A stretch of DNA of 64,000 bases, taken from the NCBI RefSeq assembly GCF_035989285.1, contig NZ_CP108513.1, positions 1,922,001 to 1,986,000 of the forward strand, in the 5' to 3' direction. Positions 25,689 through 34,448 of the stretch are shown in pieces. Position 1 is the first letter of the stretch, and every line of letters starts with the position of its first letter. This DNA comes from Streptomyces sp. NBC_01235. GTDB taxonomy: Bacteria > Actinomycetota > Actinomycetes > Streptomycetales > Streptomycetaceae. Both the position numbers and the translations under genes were made by a program. Below the pieces are notes generated by a model, which was not told the origin of the DNA, ran no database searches, and was given only the letters and a program-made list of their open reading frames with translations.

Positions 25689-26549
25689 TCAGCTGCTCGC
25701 AGGCGTAGCAGGATCTACCCGAGCAATCCTGAAGATGGCCACAGTCCCCAAGAACGGCGACGGGCCGCCGGTAAGGGGGTAGTTGTCCTTCGTCGCGGAG
25801 TAGAGGGTGAACCCCTTCTCTGCAAGCTCGTCCAGGATGGCAGTGATGCTTCGCTGTGCGTCCCGCACCGAGGAGCGATTGAACTCGATGTCGCCTGAGA
25901 TGTCGCTCCAGTCCCGGAAGCTTTGAACAGCGCTGTCTATGAGGTCCTGCTCCTCGTCAGTGCAGTCGTCTGGCTCCTCATGCGGCAGCCATCCCAGGCA
26001 GCCGGAGAGGATCGGCCAGAGGTCACGCCCTGTCTTCATGTGGTCGAGCACCACGACTTCAAACTCCGGCTCATCCACCGTGATGACGTCGATGATCCTG
26101 TCGACCTGCACCCTCTTGAGCTTGCTGATCTCGTCGGCGAGCGTCTTGAGTCCCCACACCTCGATGGTGACGCCCTGGTACAGGGGACGAAGCTCGTTGT
26201 CGATGAACTGGTCGACCTCGCCCAGCAAGGTGTCGTTGGTGAGGAAGCGCCACACCCTGACGTCCCGGTGCTCCTGGAGGCAGCCCTCCAAGTCACCACG
26301 GATCTTGGCCTTGGTCTTGTCGATCCGCTCGTTGCGCGTCGCATGTGCCGCGAAGAACACGCGAGCTTTCGGGCAGTAGCCATCGTTCTTGGTGTCACCC
26401 TTCGGTCCAGCCGCCCGCACGGGCTGGTAGTCCCCGGGGTACAGCTCCAGGCCGAGCCGATCCATGCAGTCCTGGAAGGCGTTGCCCTCAAGAAGAACGA
26501 GCCGACCTTCCACGAGCTTCCGCAGCGAGTTCTGATCCACAGCAGTCAT
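25689..26549 (-). CDS. putative restriction-endonuclease-like protein
   Basis: The 286-residue protein has an N-terminal domain with FQDCMDRLG (near residue 26), then GDYQPVRAAGPKGDTKNDGYCPKARVFFAAHA. This spacing of acidic residues and GxKGDxxNDGY is the pattern of PD-(D/E)XK-like N-domains seen in ABC-three-component and related defence proteins. The rest (LWPILSGCLGWLPHEEPDD and a helical tail) is unrecognised. It is divergent from the 310-residue hypothetical gene. A defence nuclease role is inferred. Confidence 0.6.
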   Translation of the reverse strand: MTAVDQNSLRKLVEGRLVLLEGNAFQDCMDRLGLELYPGDYQPVRAAGPKGDTKNDGYCPKARVFFAAHATRNERIDKTKAKIRGDLEGCLQEHRDVRVWRFLTNDTLLGEVDQFIDNELRPLYQGVTIEVWGLKTLADEISKLKRVQVDRIIDVITVDEPEFEVVVLDHMKTGRDLWPILSGCLGWLPHEEPDDCTDEEQDLIDSAVQSFRDWSDISGDIEFNRSSVRDAQRSITAILDELAEKGFTLYSATKDNYPLTGGPSPFLGTVAIFRIARVDPATPASS

Positions 26550-26733
26550 TACCTCATGGCTCGTGCGCCCTGTGCAGCTAGGTTGAGCGGATTAAGTAGC
26601 CGTGGCCGGCGCGAGGTTGGTGCGCTCGATCAAGCGCCATCCGCGGCAGCCCGTAGGTCGTCGTTACTCGCTTGCCCTGCTTCGCTGTTGGCCCGATCCT
26701 GGAACGTTCGTCGCTACCAACAGAAAGACGATT

Positions 26734-27666
26734 ATGAACGAGATCTGGGTACACATCGGCACCGCGCACGACGCGGCCCGGCTGGAACTCAAGGCGGTGC
26801 ACGGCACCAGCGGGCTCGGCGTGATGCAGCTCCGCTTCCACTTCGAGGCGTCCTGTCGGAATGAAGCGGCAGCCCAGCGGCCGATGTGGTTCGAGGGCAA
26901 GGTTCACGCTGTCGGCCTCGGTAGGTCGAGCGGCTACCTGGGGCGGCTTGCGGTCGAGTCTTCGCCCGTCACCCTGCACAGCCTCGCAGCGACAACGACG
27001 TTCGTCCTCGTTGCTGACCTTGACCATCGGCAGCTCCAGATCATCGAGGAACACCGCACGGGCGCGGTCAAGTTCAGGCTCGAAGTCACCGGCACGGCCA
27101 TGACGGACGGCAACCTCGAACGCATCGGGGTTGGGGGCATCGAGTACGAGATCAACCAAAGCAACTGGGCCGCGATCCTTGAGCAGATGCAGTATCGCCG
27201 ATTGCTCCTGATCGAGCTGGACGCACCGGACGCCAACCGCCCGGTTGAGTTCGCTGCCGCCCTCGACTACTACCGTGACGCCGAGAAGCAGTACATCAAG
27301 CAGGAGTGGCGCCTGACGGTTGAAGCGCTCCGTCAGACCCTCGCGGCACTCGTCGGCAAGAAGGCCGACGAGGAAGAAGAGGTGGCGGGCGTCCAAGCGG
27401 CAGCCAACACACTTCGCAAGGAGTCCAGGAAGACGAACCAGGGCTACCCGCCGCGTGCCGAGCAGGTACGCCGCGCGCTCAAGTTCATGTGCGGCCTCGG
27501 GGCGCACCCGGAAGTAGCCGAGACGACCAAGGCCGATGCGTACTCGGCCCTCCTGATGGTCGGCGGCCTGCTGCACAGCTGGCAGCCGGTGAAGGCTCGG
27601 ATCACGTCGCAGCCGTCAGACCAAGAGGACGAGCTGACCCAAGCCGCGCCGGCGGTGAGTGCCTGA
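26734..27666 (+). CDS. hypothetical protein, divergent partner of the nuclease-like gene
   Basis: The ATG at 26734 gives 310 residues; the frame is open upstream to 26602, but there is no ribosome site there. The N-terminal half looks beta-rich (VLVADLDHRQLQIIEEHR...VKFRLEVTGTAM). The centre has a charged helical stretch (KKADEEEEVAGVQAAANTLRKESRK) and the end is helical (VRRALKFMCGLGAHPE). No motif I can name. It is followed by a long terminator. Confidence 0.6.
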   Translation: MNEIWVHIGTAHDAARLELKAVHGTSGLGVMQLRFHFEASCRNEAAAQRPMWFEGKVHAVGLGRSSGYLGRLAVESSPVTLHSLAATTTFVLVADLDHRQLQIIEEHRTGAVKFRLEVTGTAMTDGNLERIGVGGIEYEINQSNWAAILEQMQYRRLLLIELDAPDANRPVEFAAALDYYRDAEKQYIKQEWRLTVEALRQTLAALVGKKADEEEEVAGVQAAANTLRKESRKTNQGYPPRAEQVRRALKFMCGLGAHPEVAETTKADAYSALLMVGGLLHSWQPVKARITSQPSDQEDELTQAAPAVSA

Positions 27667-27671
27667 ACTTG

Positions 27672-27722
27672 CCAACCAAAGCCCCCCACAGCCGACTGGG
27701 CTGCGGGGGGCTTTGGTTGGTG
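27672..27722 (+). terminator. long hairpin terminator
   Basis: CCAACCAAAGCCCCCC pairs with GGGGGGCTTTGGTTGG, with an inner CAGCC/GGCTG stem. It is one of the strongest hairpins in the window. Confidence 0.88.
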
Positions 27723-27807
27723 GAATCGGGAGCCGGTGCCGCATGGCGCTGGGTTGGGTGGTTTCACGGCATGGCCACCGGATGTCGTTAGGGACGGGCC
27801 TGGGAGA

Positions 27808-29070
27808 CTAAAAGTCCCAGACCTTTCGCTGTTCAAGATGCGCTGGAACCTCATACCCCGCGGCTCCTGGGTAGCACTGGAGCATCTGACGTAGTGTTAG
27901 AACTGCTCGGTAGGCGTCGCGCATGACCTTGATTTGCTCCTTGAACAGGTTGACGTCATATGAGTCAACCCCAATCTTGTGAGCAGTCGGATTGCGCATA
28001 CCACGAACATTCTTGAACGTCTTTATGGCCTCCGCAACGAGCAGGGAGCTCTCATCGCTCTGAGTGCGGAACTTTTCCTTAATCCAGTCGTCGAGAATGC
28101 GGATAGTTCCTCGTTGCGAGACGATGACACGACCTTTCTTGTCAGTCGTCTCATCTTCGTAGGGCACCTCCTGCTCGAAAAAATCCCGACTGATGTTGTC
28201 CGACAACATCTTGTCGAGTACACCAGCGAAGTTTGCGAGCTCACGTGCCGTGGGCCGAATAAGGTAACCGAAATCACGAGGACGGTCGTCTTTGTAGGTC
28301 CTACGGAAGAGTGGCGGCCTGCCGATGTGCTCAGCAAGCGCATTGACTTGTTCAATCTCGCCGAGGAGCGCGTTGAATAGTGAGATCTTCTCGGGCCACT
28401 CCCCCATACTCATCTGCCAGTAGTCAGGATGCACCGAGAACTGATCCGCTCCATCCTCCTCTTTAGCCTTCCAGATCTGCTGATGCTCCGGTGAGAGCGA
28501 GGCAAGATAGCGTCGAAAAACCACAATGGCCCAGTATCGCTCTTTGGCCATGGCCAGCCCGAATGTCTGGAGCAGTACCTGATCCTTCTCTGCCATGGTC
28601 GGCTGTTCATAATATTCGTCGTGGACGCCAATCATGCCGTCGATGTCGAAGTTGTAGTAATAGCGCGGGTCATTGCGGTACGACTCCAACACCGAAAGGT
28701 CGAAGAAGTGACAGCCAAGCACAGGATGCCCAAGCGCTAGCTCAAGAGTGTACGGACGACCTTCATAATCGTGAGGATCGACGATGGATGCGAGATGGGC
28801 GATCGTTGGATAGAGACATGCTCCGACAAGATTCCGTGTGGCGAGCTTGTCAAGTTGCTTGGCTTGAGGCTCTGGCTCAAAAGCGAGTACGTGCGGGTTG
28901 GGGTGACGATCACCGTAATTCACGTACAATGAACCCGCTTCGATGAGGGGCCGCAGGAGATCAGGTAGGGCATCTGGCTCGATGTCTAGGCTGTGCACTG
29001 GCAGCCCGTTGAAGTCGGTAGATCCACGATAAAAGTTCGTGGCTTGAATGAGGAGTTCTTCTGGCGTCAT
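27808..29070 (-). CDS. HEPN-like RX4H protein with large N-terminal domain, possibly leaderless
   Basis: The 420-residue protein starts at ATG 29070. The C-terminal region has VRGMRNPTAHKIG (R359 and H364, RX4H), followed by helices, as in C-terminal HEPN effector domains. The N-terminal 300 residues are unrecognised, with YVNYGDRHPNPHVLAFEP and HPVLGCHFFDL. There is no ribosome site; a TACTGT -10-like box ends 4 nt before the ATG, which suggests a leaderless transcript. A large sensor-like region fused to a HEPN domain is the layout of several anti-phage proteins (for example ApeA), but the N-terminus does not match one I know. Confidence 0.65.
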   Translation of the reverse strand: MTPEELLIQATNFYRGSTDFNGLPVHSLDIEPDALPDLLRPLIEAGSLYVNYGDRHPNPHVLAFEPEPQAKQLDKLATRNLVGACLYPTIAHLASIVDPHDYEGRPYTLELALGHPVLGCHFFDLSVLESYRNDPRYYYNFDIDGMIGVHDEYYEQPTMAEKDQVLLQTFGLAMAKERYWAIVVFRRYLASLSPEHQQIWKAKEEDGADQFSVHPDYWQMSMGEWPEKISLFNALLGEIEQVNALAEHIGRPPLFRRTYKDDRPRDFGYLIRPTARELANFAGVLDKMLSDNISRDFFEQEVPYEDETTDKKGRVIVSQRGTIRILDDWIKEKFRTQSDESSLLVAEAIKTFKNVRGMRNPTAHKIGVDSYDVNLFKEQIKVMRDAYRAVLTLRQMLQCYPGAAGYEVPAHLEQRKVWDF

Positions 29071-29078
29071 CTTGACAG

Positions 29079-29093
29079 TATGACATATTTCAG
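29079..29093 (-). promoter_or_regulatory. shared 15-nt upstream motif (copy 1)
   Basis: On the minus strand CTGAAATATGTCATA runs into TACTGTCAAG-ATG of the RX4H gene. The same 15 nt occur at 35408-35422. It is probably part of a promoter or operator recognised by an element-encoded factor. Confidence 0.45.
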
Positions 29094-29192
29094 GGTTCAG
29101 AGCGCAGGCGTCATGAAAGCTTCCTTTGTATAGTCGAAGATTGAAGCAGTGGTTCAAGAACCTGGGGCCGGCGTCGGGTCGGTCGTCTCGAA

Positions 29193-30617
29193 TTATGCAG
29201 CACGTCCCGTCTCCTCGCCCCTAGTGTCTTTGACAGCAGCGCTGACAGCAACGGAGCCAATCAACCACCGTCGGCGGCGTGCTTTGTAGTGTCTATCCAC
29301 CTCTGTTGCACGCTCGGCAACGCTGCTCCGCCTAGTCATGGCATGGAAGAGGTCATCGGTTCGAATCCGATATGCTCCACCAGAGATAATTGATGCCATT
29401 CGGTCTACGAAGCTTGGCTTCTGACATCCATTTTGACAGCTACCGCTGCTGTCAACGTATTCCACCAACGATCCAGAGCTACCGCTTTGGATCGTTTTAG
29501 TGTCTCGATCAACGAGCAGCGCACTGGCAAGACCTTGAAGAACATTGCGTCGTGAGTCGGCGTCGTCGTGCTGATAGATCTCCTGAGTCGTCACTATCCG
29601 CGAGTGTCCAAGGATCAACTGGATGTCGCGGTCCGCAACGCCGAAGCTCTTTAGAAGCGTAGCGACGGTATGGCGGATTTGATGCACGGTTATCACTCTC
29701 ACGCCGTGCTGTCGGCAGAGTCTTTGGAAGTCACGAAGGAAGTTACCGGGATCTATTGGTCTTCCTTCCGTAGTTGTAAACACCAGCTCTGAATCCGCCC
29801 CCGAACGCTGCTCTCGGAGCTTGGCAAGGGCATCTGCAACAGGTTCGAGCAGTGGCAGGTCGCGCCTACTCTTTGCTGTTTTGAGCGGTCCTTGAAGGAT
29901 CTGCCGTCCTATGCGCTGGAGCTGCTGACGAAGATGAATCGTCGAGCTGTCGAAGTCGATGTCCTGACGACGGAGCCCGAGCACTTCACCCTTGCGTAGG
30001 CCGTAGAGAAGCAGCAGCAAGAAGGCAGGGTATAGACGGTGGGATCGGATCGCATTCAGGAACTCGATGGCCTCTGCTGAAGTCCACGGCTTAACCTCCT
30101 TCCGCTCCTCGGCGGGAAGCTCAACCAGGCGGGCCGGGTTGCGAGTCGTTAGCTCCTCTCGCTCGGCGCGCGTGAGTGCGGCGCTTAGAATCTTTCGGAT
30201 AACGTGAATCTTCGAGACGGAGTGGCCGTCAGCAAGCAACTGGTTTAGGTAGCCCTGGATCAGAGACACGGACAACGTATTGAGCGTGCGACCGCCAAGA
30301 CCAGGCTTCAGGTAGAGTCGAACGATCGTTTCGCACTGCGCGTACGTCGCTGGTCGACGGTTCGGCTTAACGACGGCTTCGAGCCAGTAGTCCAGATAGT
30401 CACCAAGCCGCCACGACTTGTCGGCAGTCGGGATGCCTCGTCCGTCTTTGGATTTAGCTTCGGTCAGCTTGGTGTGAACCTCGGCGCGGGTCCTGCCATA
30501 GGCATAGACCCGCTTTGGTTTCCCGCTCGTCGTCTGAACCCAGATGGAACCGACCCAACGTTTATCGCTTGCGCGTTGGTAGATAGAACCCTCGCCGTTT
30601 GCATTACGGCGAGCCAT
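29193..30617 (-). CDS. int: tyrosine recombinase (phage-type integrase)
   Basis: The 474-residue protein has an AP2-like N-terminal arm-binding region (GEGSIYQRASDKRWVGSIW), a core-binding domain (about 65-165) and a complete catalytic domain: R208 (LLYGLRKGE), K near 246, H312-x-x-R315 (HQIRHT), H338 (LGHS) and Y348 (EIYQH). Residues about 413-427 (GAYRIRTDDLFHAM) are the antisense translation of a tRNA 3' end, so the att site overlaps the coding end and the last about 100 residues are an attP-encoded extension. It is coupled to the excisionase gene (TGATG). Confidence 0.92.
   Translation of the reverse strand: MARRNANGEGSIYQRASDKRWVGSIWVQTTSGKPKRVYAYGRTRAEVHTKLTEAKSKDGRGIPTADKSWRLGDYLDYWLEAVVKPNRRPATYAQCETIVRLYLKPGLGGRTLNTLSVSLIQGYLNQLLADGHSVSKIHVIRKILSAALTRAEREELTTRNPARLVELPAEERKEVKPWTSAEAIEFLNAIRSHRLYPAFLLLLLYGLRKGEVLGLRRQDIDFDSSTIHLRQQLQRIGRQILQGPLKTAKSRRDLPLLEPVADALAKLREQRSGADSELVFTTTEGRPIDPGNFLRDFQRLCRQHGVRVITVHQIRHTVATLLKSFGVADRDIQLILGHSRIVTTQEIYQHDDADSRRNVLQGLASALLVDRDTKTIQSGSSGSLVEYVDSSGSCQNGCQKPSFVDRMASIISGGAYRIRTDDLFHAMTRRSSVAERATEVDRHYKARRRRWLIGSVAVSAAVKDTRGEETGRAA
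29341..29382 (+). other. tRNA 3'-end fragment, probable att core of the tyrosine integrase
   Basis: The plus strand carries a T-arm (stem ATCGG/CCGAT with loop TTCGAAT), an acceptor 3' strand ATGCTCC, a discriminator A and CCA. A matching 5' GGAGCAT and D-arm are not upstream, so it is not a functional tRNA. The remnant marks the original attachment site of the Int/Xis module. The tRNA species cannot be assigned. Confidence 0.8.
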
Positions 30618-30835
30618 CAGGCGAAGGACTCCTTCCAGCCCTTCAAAATGAACGCCTCGACCGAGCGCAGCGGGATCAGCGTCCGCCTGCCAATTTTTAC
30701 CATCTCAAGCTGATGCGACCGCAGCAGGTCGTACAGCTTCCACTTGCTGATTCGTAGCCTCACGTACGCCTCGCGCACTGTGAGCAATAGTGTGTCTTCA
30801 CCTCCAGGGATCGCACGTTGGATTACCTCATTCAT
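30617..30835 (-). CDS. xis: excisionase-type helix-turn-helix protein
   Basis: The 72-residue protein has a MerR-like winged helix: LLTVREAYVRLRISKWKLYDLLRSHQLEMVKIGRRTLIPLRSVEAFI. This is typical of excisionase/DNA-binding-domain proteins that direct excision by the neighbouring tyrosine integrase. It is directly upstream of int and coupled to it. Confidence 0.88.
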   Translation of the reverse strand: MNEVIQRAIPGGEDTLLLTVREAYVRLRISKWKLYDLLRSHQLEMVKIGRRTLIPLRSVEAFILKGWKESFA

Positions 30836-30915
30836 TTATTGATCTCCTTCCAGTTAAACGCTTTTGCTTGATCTTGTTAAGCCTCCGGGCGGCCCGCGGG
30901 CGGGTAGTTTCGACA

Positions 30916-31737
30916 TCATGCAGCGGCTCCTTGTTCCGCCCCTCCAAGCAGACGCGGGCCGTCACCGAGGAGGCCGACGTCAAAGAGCGCCTGGGCGTCG
31001 CTGGCGAGCTTCTGAACCACGCCCGCGATCTGTTCGCGGCGACGTGTCGTTTCAACCAGCCAGACGACTTTCGGGAAGACGCCGCGCCACTGCTGCTCTA
31101 CGCCGCTACGCCAGTACTCGACGTACCGCAGGCACTTCTTCTGGATGGTCGGCAACGTCTCGGTGGCCATGTCGACCTCGATGAAGCTGCTGTGTTCAAG
31201 AGCGGCCCGGCCTACGCGGACGTACGCGTCCGGCCTGACCATGACGAGTTCGTTGTGTTTCCCGGTGAAGTGACGCCAGGCGGCCGGCTCGGCGTCGTAG
31301 GCCAGTAGTTCGCCCTGACCAACCCGGTGCCGCTCGACAAGTTGGACGTACAGTTCAGCGACGACGAGCATGTGGTCTTGGAAGTACGGTTTCGACTCCC
31401 ACACCCGGCGACGACGACCACCGAGCGGGCCGTCAGTGTCGAGGACAGCTTGACCAAGGCCGCTGAGGCCGTAGATGTAACCGGACGATCCCGCCCGTAC
31501 GCCCCCGATGATCCGCGAGAACCGAGTCACCAACCCGAGTTCGGTAAGCCGGGTCATCATGATCTGAGCCCGGCGCGTCCGTGCCGCTGGCGATCCATCC
31601 GTCACGAGGAGCCGCTGTAACTGCCGCAGGCTTGCCAGGCGAACCCGCTGCAAGACGGTGAGCGCGGCAAGGTCACGCGGACTGAGCCGAGAGCGCAACC
31701 GGGCCACCCGCGCGGTTTGCAGTCGAGGTTTCACCAT
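30916..31737 (-). CDS. replication-relaxation family protein (second copy)
   Basis: The start is ATG 31737 with GGAG 8 nt upstream (273 residues); the frame continues upstream into the transfer ATPase gene but as shadow sequence. It has the winged-helix N-terminus (LSPRDLAALTVLQRVRLASLRQLQRLL) and the C-terminal strand pattern VRPDAYVRVG...SSFIEVDMATETLPTIQKKCLRYVEYW. As in the first copy, D, E-x-D and K are conserved. It lies 145 bp after the transfer ATPase, the same gene order as in the first module. Confidence 0.8.
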   Translation of the reverse strand: MVKPRLQTARVARLRSRLSPRDLAALTVLQRVRLASLRQLQRLLVTDGSPAARTRRAQIMMTRLTELGLVTRFSRIIGGVRAGSSGYIYGLSGLGQAVLDTDGPLGGRRRRVWESKPYFQDHMLVVAELYVQLVERHRVGQGELLAYDAEPAAWRHFTGKHNELVMVRPDAYVRVGRAALEHSSFIEVDMATETLPTIQKKCLRYVEYWRSGVEQQWRGVFPKVVWLVETTRRREQIAGVVQKLASDAQALFDVGLLGDGPRLLGGAEQGAAA

Positions 31738-31882
31738 AGGGAAACTCCGTTTCCTGTCGGTGAAAATCTCGCTGGCGTTTGCGCGGCTCCAACAGAGGGA
31801 CGGCGGCACAGGCAACCAACGCGAGACGAAGCGTGACGCGAACCGCGAGGCGAAGGCCGAGACGAGCATGAGCGCCAGGCCG

Positions 31883-34116
31883 TCATGCCGTCCTCCGTGG
31901 CTGTTGGCCGATCCGTCCATCCGGCCGAGCGTCGTTGCCGTTCCAGCGCTGGCGTAGTTCCTCATCGAGGGCCGGGCCGTCCACCCCGAACCGCGCCGCG
32001 CTGTCACGGCGTAGGTCGGCCGGATCACTGAGAACGCGGCTGTCCGGCTGACGCGTGCGGATAAGGAAGGGATCGGACGGACGACGGTTCACCAGGACTT
32101 CGGCGTACGCCTCGTGGGCTCCGAGGAGTGACAGATCACCGGTGACGAGACCGCCGCCGAGAACGCTCGCCAGCGCCGACGCGTCCTCGCTGCTGGGTCG
32201 AAACACCACACGGTTCCGGGCGTTGGCGATGATCCCGGCCCGCATCTTCGGCGGGAGCTGGCCCATGTGCTGATGCGCCACCGTCAGGCCGACGCCAAGG
32301 CCGCGCGCCTGGGCGAACATGTCGCCGAGGTCCACGGGGAGCCGGAGGTACTGCTGTACCTCGTCGATCACGACCATGACCGGACGGCGTTGGTTCGAGG
32401 GAACCACCGCTCGCCGCTGCATCGCTTGCCAGAGCTGCGTCACCAGCAGCGCCCCGATCATCTGGGATGTCTCCGCCCCGATGACCCCAGTGTTCAGGTT
32501 TACCAGCACGATGCGCGGACGCTGGAACAGCTCGTCCATCTGGAACCGCGGTGCCGCTTGACCCAGCAACCTACGGATCGCCGTGCGGCTCAAAAAGGCC
32601 CGGGTCTTGTTGAGCACCGGGCTGATCACTTGTTGCCGTTCGGCTTCTGACAGGCCGTCGTACCAAGAGAAGAAGGGAGCCAGGACAAGAGCGTCGTTGA
32701 CGTCGGCGAGCACACGGCGACGGAACGCCGCGTTGGTCAGCAGGACAGGTAGATCAGCCAGCGTCGATTGGTCACTTCGACTCAAGGCCACCAGGGCGTG
32801 CATCAGAACGTCGCTACTGCGTGGCCCGAGACTCGTGCCGTACAGCTCACGGAACAGATGCAACAGATGGTCGGCTCGTTGTTCCGCATCTTCGGGACGA
32901 CCGGCCAGTGGGTTGAAGCCGACGACGTCGCCGGATGAACCTGGCTCGATGACCACCACGTCTTGTCGGCGCTCCGCTGGCACGCCGGCCAAGACCGCTT
33001 CTACCAGGTCGCCTCGGGGTTCGAGGACGAAGACACTTCGCCCGGCCACGACGTCGGCATGCAGCAGTTGACCAAGGAGCGTGGATTTTCCGCTTCCTGT
33101 CGGGCCGACGACGTGCAGATGGTGGAGGGCACTCTCGCCAGGCAGCGTCACCAGTTGGTTGCGCTGACTTGGATGCAGGCCGGCGCCGAGGCTTCGCGTA
33201 GCCGGTTGGTGTCGTCCTTCTACCGGTACGAGCAGCGCGGAAGGTGCCGGGTACTGGCGACCGCGACCCGTGACGGATGAATTGGCACCGTCTACCGGCC
33301 AGCCGACGACCGACGCCAATTCCGCCACGTTGAGGATGCCCGACCAACGGTCGTCTGTCGTCGCGTCGTCGAGCTGGTGGACGCTGCGGACGGTTGCCCG
33401 GCTGATCCACAGTTCCGCGCGACTGCTGCTGACAAGCTGGAGTGCTTCGCCCAGACGCCGCACGAGGAGACGGGCGGATTCAGGATCACGAGCCCTCGCG
33501 CCGATCCGGCCCCGGACAAGAAACAGCGGTTCAACCGTCTTGAGCTTCCAGAGTCGGCGGTCGTCCGTCGTCTCCTTGGCGACAGCGACCAGGCCGAGGG
33601 CACGCGCGATGTTGAACGCTTCCGGCTTGGTACGCCTGGACTGCTTCGCCCCGATGACCCATTGGACGACGACGGATTGCCCCCTGGTGAGGGTGTTCAT
33701 AATTTCGAGGAGTCCAGCGGTGACGCTGGCCGTCATGTCGATACGCAACGGTTCGGCGAGGCTCGACAGCCTGACGTTCGCGGCGACCAACGGTGTCGGT
33801 CGCATCGGCTGATCCAGCGGAACCAGCACCAGGCCGGGGAGCTGTGCTTGCAACTGGCCGGGCAGTTCGTCCGCTATGTGGTTGTCGATGCCGACCAACC
33901 AGCGGATGTCATCGCCGGATAGCCCACGCATCTCAAGGGCGATGGCCGGCGTGCGCTTGAACCAGCCGACCAGTGGCCGGTAGGCCAGGGGTTGCAGTGC
34001 TCTGACTACATCGGGGGCGGTCAGCTCGTGGGGGAAATGAATCTCGAACCAGGCGAGGCCGGAGTGATCCGGCGGGCCTGTTCGCTTGGTGGGTGTTAGT
34101 GAATCTGTCTTGTCAT
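31883..34116 (-). CDS. VirD4/TraD-like transfer ATPase (second copy), apparent frameshift at the N-terminus
   Basis: The clear reading frame covers 31883 to about 34135 and includes Walker A VVGPTGSGKSTLLGQ, VFVLEPRGDLVEAVL, Walker B VMVVIDEVQQYLRLP and the ARGLGVGLTVAHQHMGQL segment. It lacks any ATG, GTG or TTG start upstream of MRGLSGDD (33931), yet the upstream codons (GLAWFEIHFPHELTAPDVVRAL) match the first copy. The only good start is ATG 34116 behind AGGAGG, in a different frame that ends after six codons. One missing base near 34100-34115 would join them, giving about 745 residues. Either the gene is frameshifted or 33931 is used. Confidence 0.78.
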
Positions 34117-34261
34117 TGGTCCTCCTATCTCGTTCCTAGAATCCGAGGTGCACAAAACAAGCCCAACGCTCGGTGAGTACTGGTTGCTTGCAGCGACACT
34201 GCTTTGGCTTATCGTGGGAGCTGCTGACCGTCTCGGCCCTGCTGCTCCTGCATTCCACTAT

Positions 34262-34448
34262 GGGGAAGTGGACAAGGGTATTCAATGACTTTGGCACGGA
34301 CTACAACACCGATGCGAACGAACTCAACAGGGGTGAGGTGCCAATGGGACGTGAGTCCATTTACTATACTTATGCAAGTGACTTAGGATTGCTTGAGATA
34401 GGGTGCACTGCCCTGATCGCTATCCTAGATCGGCGAGAGGTGACGTGA
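34262..34448 (+). CDS. doubtful small frame in low-GC region
   Basis: The frame from ATG 34262 encodes 62 residues (MGKWTRVFNDFG...) and may extend to a GTG at 34173. Its composition is protein-like and GGGGAAG is nearby, but it converges on and overlaps the end of the better-supported minus-strand gene. It may be real cargo or chance; no motif is seen. Confidence 0.25.

Noticed and set aside
29341..29382. Possible functional tRNA gene
   Set aside because: Only the T-arm and acceptor 3' strand are present; the matching 5' acceptor strand, D-arm and anticodon arm are missing.
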